DNA from: Gammaproteobacteria bacterium
GTDB taxonomy: Bacteria; Pseudomonadota; Gammaproteobacteria; Steroidobacterales; Steroidobacteraceae
Assembly: GCA_028293805.1 (NCBI GenBank)
Contig: JAQGOC010000236.1
Span: 1-64,000, forward strand
DNA length: 64,000 bases
Reading direction: 5' to 3'
Each line of letters starts with the position of its first letter. The first letter of the stretch is position 1. Under the pieces are notes generated by a model. The model was not told where the DNA came from. It was given only the letters and a program-made list of their open reading frames with translations, and searched no databases. Below, one piece after another: positions 30,202 through 39,755 of this stretch. The position numbers were made by a program, and so were the translations under genes.

Positions 30202-32180
30202 GCGAATGACCTCCGCGAGGCGGACGTGCGCTCGAAGGCTTCGACCTCGGCCGCAGGAACCAGGATCTCCTGGTCGGTTCGCCATGCCTGCACGAGTGCG
30301 ACAAGAATGGCACCGAACAGGCCTAGCGCGGCCAGCCACCAGATGCGCCAGATCAGGGCAAAGCCCAGGACGGTGCCACAGAAGGCTAGCAACACCCCGG
30401 TGGGGTTGCTCCTGGGTAAGTGCAGAGAGGTGTATGTTTTTGGTGCGCCCGACTCGTGCAAGGCAGCGGGCCGCTGCTTGGCCATCCAGAATGCGTCAGT
30501 GCGCTCAACCTGCGGCAGCAGTGCGAAATTCCACGCCGGCGGCGGCGAAGGAATTGACCACTCGAGCGTACGTCCGTTCCAGGGATCGCCGGTCAGATCG
30601 CGGTTCTGGTTGCGGGTGCGGATGCTGACCACGAGTTGCACCACCGTCAGCAGGATCCCGAGCAGAATGAATACTGCCCCGGCGAGCGCCACGAGCATGA
30701 AAGGCTGCCATTCGGGGTTGGAGTAGTGCTGCATGCGGCGGGTAGCGCCCATCAGGCCCAGTGCGTAGAGCGGCATAAAGGCGAGATAGAACCCGATGAA
30801 CCAACACCAGAAGACCGCCTTGCCGAGCCGCTCGTTGAGCTTGAAGCCGAAGGCCTTGGGAAACCAGTACGTGTAGCCGGCCATGGCGCCAAACACGACG
30901 CCGCCGATGGCGGTATTATGAAAGTGCGCGATCAGGAACAGGCTGTTGTGGAGGACGAAGTCGGCCGGTGGAATCGCCATCATCACCCCCGTCATGCCGC
31001 CGATCACGAACGTGACCATGAACCCGAGGGTCCAGTAGATCGGCACGCTGAAGCGGATCTTGCCGCCGTAGAGTGTGAACAGCCAGTTGAAGATCTTCAC
31101 GCCCGTCGGGACCGCGATGATCATGGTGGCGATGCCGAAGAATCCGTTGACGTCGGCGCCGGCGCCCATTGTGAAGAAGTGATGCAGCCACACCAGGAAC
31201 GAGAGCACGCAGATGGCCATGGTCGCGACCACCATGGAGCGGTAGCCGAACAGAGGCTTGCCGGAAAAGGTGGCGACGACTTCGGAGAACACGCCGAAGG
31301 CCGGCAGGATGAGGATGTAAACTTCCGGATGCCCCCAGATCCAGATCAGGTTGACATACATCATGGGGTTGCCGCCGAGCTCGGTCGTGAAAAAATGGAA
31401 GTCGCAGTAGCGATCGAGCAGGAGCATGGCGAACGTCGCCGTCAGGACCGGAAAGGCCGCCACGATCAGCAGGTTGGAGGCGAGCGCCGTCCAGCAGAAT
31501 ATCGGCATGCGGCTGTAGCCCATGCCGGGGGCACGTAGTTTGAGGATGGTCGTGGTGAGGTTGATTCCCGATAACAATGTACCCAGACCGGAGATCTGCA
31601 GCGACCACAGATAGTAGTCGACACCCACCCCGGGTGAATAAGCGAGCTCGCTCAACGGCGGGTATGCAAGCCAACCCGTACGCGCGAATTCACCGACGAA
31701 CAGTGACAAGTTGACCAATAGGACACCCGAGGCCGTGAGCCAGAAACTCACCGAGTTGAGCACCGGGAAGGCGACATCGCGCACGCCGAGCTGTAACGGC
31801 ACGGCGAAGTTCATCAGCCCCAGGACGAACGGCATCGCCACGAAGAAAATCATGATAGTGCCGTGGGCGGAGAAAATCTGGTCGTAGTGCTCGGGTGGCA
31901 GATAGCCCGCGGCACCCGCGACGGCGAGCGCCTGCTGGCTGCGCATCATGATGGCATCCGAAAAACCACGAACCAGCATCACCAGGCCGAGAACCATGTA
32001 CATGACGCCGATCCGCTTGTGATCGACGCTGGTAAGCCATTCTCGCCATAGATAGGGCCACCAGCCCTTGACGGTGACGAGCAGGAGGATAGCCGCCAGC
32101 ATCGCACCCACGACGCCCGAAGTAACGATGACGATGGGCTGGTCGAAAGGAATGGCGGCCCATGTGAGTCTTCCAAACAT
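30198..32180 (-). CDS. cyoB: cytochrome o ubiquinol oxidase subunit I
   Basis: [67 protein letters not shown]. Confidence 0.96.
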   Translation of the reverse strand: MFGRLTWAAIPFDQPIVIVTSGVVGAMLAAILLLVTVKGWWPYLWREWLTSVDHKRIGVMYMVLGLVMLVRGFSDAIMMRSQQALAVAGAAGYLPPEHYDQIFSAHGTIMIFFVAMPFVLGLMNFAVPLQLGVRDVAFPVLNSVSFWLTASGVLLVNLSLFVGEFARTGWLAYPPLSELAYSPGVGVDYYLWSLQISGLGTLLSGINLTTTILKLRAPGMGYSRMPIFCWTALASNLLIVAAFPVLTATFAMLLLDRYCDFHFFTTELGGNPMMYVNLIWIWGHPEVYILILPAFGVFSEVVATFSGKPLFGYRSMVVATMAICVLSFLVWLHHFFTMGAGADVNGFFGIATMIIAVPTGVKIFNWLFTLYGGKIRFSVPIYWTLGFMVTFVIGGMTGVMMAIPPADFVLHNSLFLIAHFHNTAIGGVVFGAMAGYTYWFPKAFGFKLNERLGKAVFWCWFIGFYLAFMPLYALGLMGATRRMQHYSNPEWQPFMLVALAGAVFILLGILLTVVQLVVSIRTRNQNRDLTGDPWNGRTLEWSIPSPPPAWNFALLPQVERTDAFWMAKQRPAALHESGAPKTYTSLHLPRSNPTGVLLAFCGTVLGFALIWRIWWLAALGLFGAILVALVQAWRTDQEILVPAAEVEAFERTSASRRSFA

Positions 32181-32181
32181 A

Positions 32182-33039
32182 TCAGTGTCTCGCGAGCGGA
32201 GTAGAGGCCGCGGGCGGATGGCCCGCGGCAATCGCCTCGAACAAGTCTCCAGAAACGTCGGCGTAGGTCGCGGTGCCCTTGGCCCGACTGGGTGAAGCGA
32301 GCTGGGTGAAGGTCGCGGCATCGAGGACCTGGCTGCTCGCGCGAACACCACTCAGCCAGGCTTGGAACCCGGTGCCTGACACGGCGTCCACGTCGAACCG
32401 CATATCCGCGAAACCCTCGCCGCTGAATTGTGCGGAGATTCCACGATATGTCCCCTGGTGGTCCGCCTGCAGGTTCAGCTGTGTCGTCATTCCTGCCATG
32501 GTGTAGATCTGGCTGCCTAACTGTGGGATGAAGAAGCTATTCATGACGCTCGTAGAGGTAAGGCTGAATCTCACGGGCACGCTCGTCGGAATGACCAAGT
32601 GGTTAAGGCTGGCGACGTGTTGGCCTGGATAGATGAACAGCCACTGCCAGTCGAGCGAGACCACCTGCACTTCGAGCGGCGGTGAGTTGGATTTCAGGGC
32701 CCGTGGCGGATCGAGCTGGTGCGAGCCGACCCAGGCGATACCACCGAGAAATAGAATCACGAGAGCCGGAATCGACCAGATGATCATCTCGATCCGACCC
32801 GAGTACTCCCAGTCAGGCCGATACCGCGCATAGGGGTTCCCCGCGCGGAACCACCAGGCAAATGCCAGGGTAAGCAGGATCACCGGAACGCCGACGGCGA
32901 GCATGATCGCTGTCGCGTCGTACAACATCAGGCGTTCGGCCGTGCCCACGGGTCCGCGAGGGTCCAGGACTCCCTGCCGACAGGAGGACAACAGGACCGT
33001 CGCAGTCAACAGGACGACTCTGCAGCGATGTTTTTCCAT
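32182..33039 (-). CDS. cyoA: cytochrome o ubiquinol oxidase subunit II
   Basis: Lipobox-type N-terminus [64 protein letters not shown]. Confidence 0.95.
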   Translation of the reverse strand: MEKHRCRVVLLTATVLLSSCRQGVLDPRGPVGTAERLMLYDATAIMLAVGVPVILLTLAFAWWFRAGNPYARYRPDWEYSGRIEMIIWSIPALVILFLGGIAWVGSHQLDPPRALKSNSPPLEVQVVSLDWQWLFIYPGQHVASLNHLVIPTSVPVRFSLTSTSVMNSFFIPQLGSQIYTMAGMTTQLNLQADHQGTYRGISAQFSGEGFADMRFDVDAVSGTGFQAWLSGVRASSQVLDAATFTQLASPSRAKGTATYADVSGDLFEAIAAGHPPAASTPLARH

Positions 33040-33075
33040 GGAATCATGTTGTGAGGACACCCGCTTCGGTCCTAT

Positions 33076-33090
33076 CCCCCCGACGGGGGG
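33076..33090. promoter_or_regulatory. palindromic box CCCCC-CGAC-GGGGGG
   Basis: Read directly; 37 bp upstream of the cyoA start (33039, -). Confidence 0.5.
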
Positions 33091-33117
33091 TACTCGCTGA
33101 AACAGCGCGCCGGCGGC

Positions 33118-33681
33118 GTGCCTCATTTGGGTGATTTTCGGGTTATCCCGCCCTCATCTAGAGTGACTGGTCGGCGCCACGAGAGAGTTGCTTTGAAGAG
33201 AAACCGCCATTTCACCAAGAGCCGGCACGGGTCCCAGTCGCCGACGCGCACGGATCGCAATGCGGAGCTCACAGGATGCGTGGTGGCGAGTTTTGTGTCG
33301 AATCATTCCGTGCCCATCAATGAGCTACCCGAGCTCATCAACTTGACTTACCGGGCATTCGCGGGACTGGAGCGAGCCGATGTGGATCGCGCTGTCGCCA
33401 GAGTCCCTGCGGTGCCGATCGAGCAGTCCGTCGCCGACGACTATCTCGTTTGCCTGGAAGACGGCCATCGGCTCAAGACACTCAAACGCTACATCCGACG
33501 TCGCTACGATCTGACTCCGCAGCAGTATCGCGCCCGCTGGGGCTTGCCAGCGGACTACCCAATGGTGGCGCCGAGCTACGCAAGACTGCGTTCGTCCCTG
33601 GCCAGGCGCGGGCCCGAGAGATTGCGAGCGGATCAAGGATCGGCGCGCGATGAGGGGAATGACAGCGACGCCCACAGTTGA
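33118..33681 (+). CDS. MucR/Ros-family transcriptional regulator (start probably internal)
   Basis: DYLVCLEDGHRLKTLKRYIRRRYDLTPQQYRARWGLPADYPMVAPSYARLRSSLA matches the Ros/MucR signature. Confidence 0.85.
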   Translation: MPHLGDFRVIPPSSRVTGRRHERVALKRNRHFTKSRHGSQSPTRTDRNAELTGCVVASFVSNHSVPINELPELINLTYRAFAGLERADVDRAVARVPAVPIEQSVADDYLVCLEDGHRLKTLKRYIRRRYDLTPQQYRARWGLPADYPMVAPSYARLRSSLARRGPERLRADQGSARDEGNDSDAHS

Positions 33682-33744
33682 AAACGACTCCCGCACACGG
33701 CTCACCGCCAGTCGTGCCGGGCTTGGCAATCTCTGCTGCAGCGA

Positions 33745-33766
33745 ATTGTGCGCACTTTCGCACAAT
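33745..33766. promoter_or_regulatory. inverted repeat ATTGTGCG-CACTTT-CGCACAAT
   Basis: 8-bp perfect arms, 6-nt spacer, 65 bp upstream of the LuxR gene start at 33832. Confidence 0.45.
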
Positions 33767-33831
33767 AAGGCCGGCCCCGGCAGCAAGTTAGTCTTGCAGC
33801 TCCTTTAGCCGGCAGAGCGTGGCATCTTCAA

Positions 33832-35319
33832 GTGGCGATTACGCATACATGGCAAACACGCCGGCTCCTCGCGCGAGCCTGGCAGGCGCTGTTGGCCCTC
33901 GATACCGGTGAGGCAGAATTCCTCACGGCCTGCCTGGAACGCTCACAGGACGGGAGCGTCCCCGATCCGGATGCCCTTGACTGTGCAATTGCGGCGGTTC
34001 GGGCTGCCCTTTTCGCGCTTCAGGACGACGTGGCCGCAGCGGTAGCTCTGGCTCGACGAGCGCAGCAACCCTTCGCGGATGGGGCATGCCGCTCGCTGGC
34101 CGCGATGATCTGCCGCTGGGCGCATTGGCATGCGGGTGAGTTGGGAGAGTTTCATTCCGCAGGCCGCGCGCAATGGCGTTCGGGGGCGCGTCGCTGTACC
34201 GCGATCACTGCCATTTTCGATCTGAACCTGGAAGCCGCCGTGGAATTCGGGCGTCTGCGTCTGGCTGTCTCCGGCAGGCTCGGGGCAGAGGCACTCGAGC
34301 TCGCACGCCGCAGAGCTTGCGGCGAATCCGCGGCCGGGTTGCTGGCCGCCGCTCTCGTAGCCCAGGTCTCTTACGAACAGGGTCAACTGGAAGAGGCCGA
34401 AGCGGCAATCCGCTATCGGATGAGCGTCATTCGGACTTCGGCGCCGATCGAGTGTGTCACGCGCGCCTACCTCATCCTCGCACGGCTCGCCGTACATCGC
34501 CGGCGATCCGACAGCGCGTTGATTCTGCTTCAGGATGCGCAAGCCTTGGGCGAGAAGCGGGGTTGGCCTCGTCTGGTCGCAACAATGTTGGCCGAGCGCG
34601 TCCGTATCCTCCTGGACGATAACGAGGAAACCACCGCCCTAGTCTCCTTGCAGCAGCTGGAGGCGCTACTGAGCTCGAGCTCCACGATCAGTGCATCAGC
34701 CCGGGCTGACATCGAGCTGCATTGTCTGTTAGCGCAAGTGCGTCTGCGAGGGCACCGCGTCCCTGCCGCGGAGACGGCAGCCGCTGTCGCGAGCCTGCGA
34801 CGCAAAGCGCTCGGTCGCTCGGACCTGCGGCTTGCGCTCGAAATGCACCTGATCTCAGTAGCCGCGTACGCGCGCCACGGAGAACTCTTCGAGGCGCAGG
34901 AACGCCTGGTCGACGCGCTCGAGGTTGGTGCAGCAAACGGCTTGTGCATGACATTCGTAGATGCGGGTCCGGTGGTGCATGACCTCCTGGCGGAGATCTG
35001 TCACGGTGCAGCCATCGCGGATGAGCGCGTTCTCGAGCTGCGACCTTATATCCATACACTACTGGCTCGCTGCCCAGGCTCGCAGGTGCTCGCGAATGGT
35101 GCACGGCAGCCGCGGGAAATCGTCCGTCAGCCGCTCACGCCCCGCGAGAATAATGTCCTGCGCCTCATCGCCAGCGGGCTTTCCAACAAACGGATCGCTC
35201 GGCGTCTGGACATCACGCCGGAGACCGTCAAATCGCATGCCAAGAGCATCTTTGCCAAACTTGCCGCGCAAACGCGCGCTCAAGCGGTGGCGCACGCCGA
35301 AGCGCTCGGGCTCATTTAG
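33832..35319 (+). CDS. LuxR-family regulator, MalT-like TPR region + HTH, lacking an N-terminal ATPase
   Basis: C-terminal LTPRENNVLRLIASGLSNKRIARRLDITPETVKSHAKSIFAKL; helical-repeat N-terminus without Walker A. Confidence 0.85.
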   Translation: MAITHTWQTRRLLARAWQALLALDTGEAEFLTACLERSQDGSVPDPDALDCAIAAVRAALFALQDDVAAAVALARRAQQPFADGACRSLAAMICRWAHWHAGELGEFHSAGRAQWRSGARRCTAITAIFDLNLEAAVEFGRLRLAVSGRLGAEALELARRRACGESAAGLLAAALVAQVSYEQGQLEEAEAAIRYRMSVIRTSAPIECVTRAYLILARLAVHRRRSDSALILLQDAQALGEKRGWPRLVATMLAERVRILLDDNEETTALVSLQQLEALLSSSSTISASARADIELHCLLAQVRLRGHRVPAAETAAAVASLRRKALGRSDLRLALEMHLISVAAYARHGELFEAQERLVDALEVGAANGLCMTFVDAGPVVHDLLAEICHGAAIADERVLELRPYIHTLLARCPGSQVLANGARQPREIVRQPLTPRENNVLRLIASGLSNKRIARRLDITPETVKSHAKSIFAKLAAQTRAQAVAHAEALGLI

Positions 35320-35981
35320 AGCTGAATGATCCCGCGACGCACGGCAAGGGTCATCGCATGGGTCCGATCGCGGGCGTCCAGTTTCGAGATGATATTCTTG
35401 ACATGGGATTTGACGGTTTCCTCGCTGATCGTGAGCGTCCTGGCAATCAGCTTGTTCGAGTTGCCGCTGGAGATGAGCTGCAGTACTTGGATCTCGCGGG
35501 AGGTCACGGTCGGGTCGCTCGCAAAGTCGGCGATCTGCAGCGCGATCGCCGGCTCGATGCGCTTCATGCCCGAATGAACGGCCCGGATGATGTCCGGGAG
35601 ATCCGCGCGGACTCGCTCCTTGAGCACATAACCGTACGCGCCCGCCTTGAGCGCCCGCGTTGCCAGAACATCACCAGCGAGAGTGGCGAGCACCACGACG
35701 CGCGCCTGGGGCGCTTCGCGCCGGATCGCATGTATGGCGTCGATACCGCTCATGAGGGGCATCTGCAAATCCATGACGGTTACGTCCGGCTGCAAAGCCC
35801 GGAACTTCTCGATGGCCTCATGGCCGTCGCCGGCCTCACCGACGATCCTCAGGTCCGCATTGCCTGTGAGAACCGCGGCAACCCCTTCGCGCAGCAACGG
35901 GTGATCATCGACTACCAGGACCCGCACCACGCCGGCGGGAGCCTCGCTCGTTTTACCTAATTTGGGTGAGTTCTGATCCAC
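35316..35981 (-). CDS. NarL-family response regulator
   Basis: VRVLVVDDHPLLREGVAAVLTGNADLRIVGEAGDG...LTISEETVKSHVKNIISKLDARDRTHAMTLAVRRGIIQL. Confidence 0.92.
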   Translation of the reverse strand: MDQNSPKLGKTSEAPAGVVRVLVVDDHPLLREGVAAVLTGNADLRIVGEAGDGHEAIEKFRALQPDVTVMDLQMPLMSGIDAIHAIRREAPQARVVVLATLAGDVLATRALKAGAYGYVLKERVRADLPDIIRAVHSGMKRIEPAIALQIADFASDPTVTSREIQVLQLISSGNSNKLIARTLTISEETVKSHVKNIISKLDARDRTHAMTLAVRRGIIQL

Positions 35982-36015
35982 TGCATTTCGGGATTCAAGT
36001 TCAGGAGAAGCTGGT

Positions 36016-36036
36016 CTATCTTGGGACCCAAGATAG
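36016..36036. promoter_or_regulatory. perfect 21-bp palindrome CTATCTTGGG-A-CCCAAGATAG
   Basis: Read directly, between the divergent genes 35316..35981 (-) and 36142..36765 (+). Confidence 0.6.
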
Positions 36037-36076
36037 CAGATGAATCCCGTCGACCTTCGCGCTGTTGGAGAGATCT

Positions 36077-36099
36077 AACAGACGATAACAGACGATAAC
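36077..36099. repeat. direct repeat (AACAGACGAT)x2 + AAC
   Basis: Read directly upstream of the AraC gene. Confidence 0.6.
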
Positions 36100-36141
36100 G
36101 GCGCTAATCGCCTTGATGCTGCCGAAGGCCAGGAGAGGACC

Positions 36142-36765
36142 GTGGACACAGTTTCGATGCTGGAGATGAAAGCCCGCCCCGGGAACCCGGTACGCCTGAT
36201 GCACATCCAGGAGGTGGTTGGCCGCGTAGTCACGCTCCTGAATGATGCGGACCGGGAGCTCGGACAGACCCAGGAAGCGGCCAAATCCTCGATCGCTCGC
36301 GCAGCATCGCTCTTAATGGCGGAGATCGGGCATTCCGCGGCGCTGCCTGCACGCTGCGAGGGCGCCGCCCCCCTGCTTCCCTGGCAGGCGAGCCGGGTCC
36401 GGGAGTACATCGAGAGAAACATTGCCCAAGCCATCAAGGTACCCGACCTGAGTGCACTCGTGTTCCGCACCGCGGCCCACTTCTCGCGAGCGTTCAAGCG
36501 CAGTTTCGGTCTTACCCCGCACGCCTATGTGCTGAGCCGCCGGATAGAGGCCGCCTCGCAACTCATGCTCGAAAGCAACACGCCCTTGAGCCAGATCGCC
36601 CTGAAGTGCGGTTTCAACGATCAGGCGCATTTGTGCAAGCGGTTCAGAAAGCACACGGGCGCCACTCCCGCGGCCTGGCGTCGCGCGCAAGTGTCACGTG
36701 CTCTCTATCCTAAGGTGGAAGCACCTGGCTCTGTTGCCCTCGAGTTTGGCGCAGAGTGTGCTTAG
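36142..36765 (+). CDS. AraC-family transcriptional regulator
   Basis: FRTAAHFSRAFKRSFGLTPHAYVLSRRIEAASQLMLESNTPLSQIALKCGFNDQAHLCKRFRKHTGATPAAWRRA. Confidence 0.92.
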   Translation: MDTVSMLEMKARPGNPVRLMHIQEVVGRVVTLLNDADRELGQTQEAAKSSIARAASLLMAEIGHSAALPARCEGAAPLLPWQASRVREYIERNIAQAIKVPDLSALVFRTAAHFSRAFKRSFGLTPHAYVLSRRIEAASQLMLESNTPLSQIALKCGFNDQAHLCKRFRKHTGATPAAWRRAQVSRALYPKVEAPGSVALEFGAECA

Positions 36766-36847
36766 CAGCGGGCCCGCTGAGGCGTATTCTGTGATCGTCA
36801 ATGGAAAGGATGCGGATCAGAGTGCTTTCGTCCGTCATAGGGCGGCG

Positions 36848-39721
36848 CTACGCCGCCGGATCGGGGCTGCCCAGCCAGTCGAGCAGTTTCCTGGCAGCTG
36901 CAAGGTCGGCCGTCTGGAACCCCTCTTCGAATCTGGAATAGACCGCACTCAAACCGGCAGCTGCCTCCCTCACCTGCCCCTGTCGGATTTGCAGCCAGGC
37001 CAACGTAGTCGCCGAGCGCAACTCCCAGGCCAGCGCCGACTGCTTGCGCGCCTGCTCCAGCGACCGGGACAGGAGGAGCGCGGCGTCGGCCTCACGGCCA
37101 CGGGCGCGCGTCAACAGGATCGCTGCCTTGGCCCGCAACAATTCCGCGAGGTCGAAAGAGCCTCCTTCCGCTTCGATTCGCGCAATCTGCCTGTCGAGCG
37201 TCAGCAGCGCTTCATCCAACCGCCCGCGTTGCGCCAGTCCCCAAGCCAATGGGACCGAACACGCAGCCAGTAAAACGCCGTAGCCCGTGGCCTGGAGAAT
37301 CTGGTAGAAGCTCTGCAGCAGGTCCAGGCCCGCCTCGAGCTCGCCGCGCTCGATGAGCAGATGCCCCTGCAGACCCCGGCCCAGTACCTGATAAGCCTCC
37401 AGCCCGTTCTGCCGCGCATGAGTCTGCAGGCGGTCGATCGCCTGTTGCGCGCTCTCCCAATCCCCCAACCAGATCAGGGTCGGTGTCGACCAGACGAGCG
37501 CCAATCCGAGCGCCACCGCGTGCCCGAGCCGGCCCGCCTCCTCCACGACGCGCGCCACGGCCCGTCGGGCCTGGTCCGGATGGCCCAGGACAAACAGGCA
37601 GCGCGTCCACGCGCACAGGCAACGGATCCGATGGTCGTCGAATCCGAACCGGACGCGATTCACCAACTTCGACAAAGGAGGACGCGCGAGCGCCTGCTTG
37701 GCCAACTCCAATCCGGCCACCTCATCGCCTACCAGATGCCAGGAAATACCCAACAGCCAGTTGGCCATCGCAGAACAGGCTGGATCCTGCAGCCGCGCGG
37801 CGACCGCGTCGGCCCGCCGGGCGAGCGCGAGGGCCTTGTGCAACTCGCCGGTCCGGTGATGAAGGCTATTGAGAGCGCCGAGCATGCGCATCTCGTTGTA
37901 GGAGTCCCCAAGCCTTTCCGCCAATTCCAGGGCGCGCTCGAGCGCGCTGCGCACTTCCTCCGTGATACCGCGGGCAAACATCATTGACAACCCGAGCGAG
38001 GCCTGCAACTCCATTTCTCGCTGGAATCCGCTTGCAGACTCCTCGAGAGCCTCCAGCCCGCGCGCCGCCCACCGGCTGCATTCATCCAAGAGCGACATGT
38101 CGAGCAGAAACGGACCTGCCGCCGCGGCGAGGCCTGACATCAACTCGCGATCCGGCTGCAAGGCGGTCCACTCCAGGGCAGCCCGGAGATTGCTCAAATA
38201 CGCGGCGTGGGAATGCCAGGCCTCGGCCTCGATGAAGTCGGTCGAGCCCGAGTAGGTGCGCTGCAGGAACTGGCACAGAAACGTGGCATGCCGGCGCGAC
38301 ACCTCGGGGTGATGGCCACTGCCGACCAGCAGTTCGTCTGCGTACGCTCGTGTCGTGTCCAACAGCCAGAAACGCGTCACCCTTGGGCCCTGCATGGAGC
38401 TCACCAGTGATTTCTCGACCAGTCGCGCCAGTGTCTCGGCGATGCGCACGGCATCCACGTCGGGCGCACCCGCTACCGCCTGCGCGGCTTCCAGCGTAAA
38501 GGCACCGGCGAACACAGACAGGCTCATCAATATTCTGCGCTCGCTCTCCTCGAGCAGCTCGACACTCCAGGCCAGTGCGGCGCCCAGCGTACGATGCCGT
38601 GGGAGCGCCGTCCGCCGGCCCTGCCATGACAAGGCAAAGCGGCTGTTGAGTAAGCCGGCGGTAGTCTCGAGTCCCAGGGCTGCTACCCGGCCCGCCGCCA
38701 GCTCGAGCGCCAACGGGATCCCGTCGAGCTTGCGAGAAATCGCCGCGATGGCGGCGGCGTTGGATTCCACGAGCTCGAACTGCGGCGAGGCGGCCTTTGC
38801 CCGCATAACGAACAATTCGACGGCGCTGAACGTGAGTGCTTGCGCGACAGTGATGATGCCTGAATCCGCTGGAGCTTCGAGCGACGGCAACGGGTAGAGA
38901 TGCTCACATCCTGCGCGCAGCGGCTCCCGACAAGAGGTGAGAATGGCGACGTCCGGACACTCGTCGAAAATGCGCTCCCCCAGCGAAGCTACCGCCTCGA
39001 TCACCGGGTCGCAGCTATCCAGAATCAGCAGCGCCTTGCGATCCTTCAAATGAGCCAGCAGTCCGGGACCCGGGTCGTCGGAAGACACCATGAGCCCGAG
39101 TGCGGACGCTACTGCGCTGGGCACCAGGCGCGCATCACGCAATGCTCCCAGGTCAACGAAACAGACGGGATCGAACTGCTTCCCCATGGCGTGCGCAGCC
39201 GCCAGGGATACTGTCGTTTTCCCGATTCCGCCGGGTCCCACTACCGTCACAAAGCGCCACTCAACCAGTAGCACAATGATGTCCTGCACGGCTCGCTTGC
39301 GGCCGACGATGTGCGCCCGCTGTGCCGGAAGTTTGCCGAGCTCCGGCGCAGAGGTTCTCGTTGCAGTCCGCTCCGGATGCGCGGCCGCACCAGCCACGGG
39401 GGCGATGAAGCAGTATCCCCGGCCCGATACGTTGCGGATGTAGCGCGGATCGAACGAATTATCGTCCAACGCCTTACGCAGCGCGTTGATCTGGAGTCTC
39501 AGGCTGCCGTCGCCGACTACGACGGATCCCCATGCGCCAGTTACCAGGTCCCGCTTACCGACGACCTGCCCGGCCCGGGCAACCAACATGCGGAGAATGT
39601 CAAAAGCATGCCCTCCCAAGTCCACCCGCTGGTTGTCGCGCTCCAGGCGTCTCAGGTGTGGATAGAGCCGAAACGGGCCGAAGGAGACGGCCCCTTTGGC
39701 GGTGTCATCGCTGGCAGTCAC
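36848..39721 (-). CDS. OmpR-type winged-helix + NB-ARC/AAA ATPase + TPR transcriptional regulator
   Basis: N-terminal GPFRLYPHLRRLERDNQRVDLGGHAFDILRMLVARAGQVVGKRDLVTGAWG (wHTH); VVGPGGIGKTTVSLAAAHAM (Walker A); TPR-like C-terminus. Confidence 0.88.
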   Translation of the reverse strand: MTASDDTAKGAVSFGPFRLYPHLRRLERDNQRVDLGGHAFDILRMLVARAGQVVGKRDLVTGAWGSVVVGDGSLRLQINALRKALDDNSFDPRYIRNVSGRGYCFIAPVAGAAAHPERTATRTSAPELGKLPAQRAHIVGRKRAVQDIIVLLVEWRFVTVVGPGGIGKTTVSLAAAHAMGKQFDPVCFVDLGALRDARLVPSAVASALGLMVSSDDPGPGLLAHLKDRKALLILDSCDPVIEAVASLGERIFDECPDVAILTSCREPLRAGCEHLYPLPSLEAPADSGIITVAQALTFSAVELFVMRAKAASPQFELVESNAAAIAAISRKLDGIPLALELAAGRVAALGLETTAGLLNSRFALSWQGRRTALPRHRTLGAALAWSVELLEESERRILMSLSVFAGAFTLEAAQAVAGAPDVDAVRIAETLARLVEKSLVSSMQGPRVTRFWLLDTTRAYADELLVGSGHHPEVSRRHATFLCQFLQRTYSGSTDFIEAEAWHSHAAYLSNLRAALEWTALQPDRELMSGLAAAAGPFLLDMSLLDECSRWAARGLEALEESASGFQREMELQASLGLSMMFARGITEEVRSALERALELAERLGDSYNEMRMLGALNSLHHRTGELHKALALARRADAVAARLQDPACSAMANWLLGISWHLVGDEVAGLELAKQALARPPLSKLVNRVRFGFDDHRIRCLCAWTRCLFVLGHPDQARRAVARVVEEAGRLGHAVALGLALVWSTPTLIWLGDWESAQQAIDRLQTHARQNGLEAYQVLGRGLQGHLLIERGELEAGLDLLQSFYQILQATGYGVLLAACSVPLAWGLAQRGRLDEALLTLDRQIARIEAEGGSFDLAELLRAKAAILLTRARGREADAALLLSRSLEQARKQSALAWELRSATTLAWLQIRQGQVREAAAGLSAVYSRFEEGFQTADLAAARKLLDWLGSPDPAA

Positions 39722-39755
39722 AATCGTGAACCCCGGAAGGTGCCGGGAAATGGTA

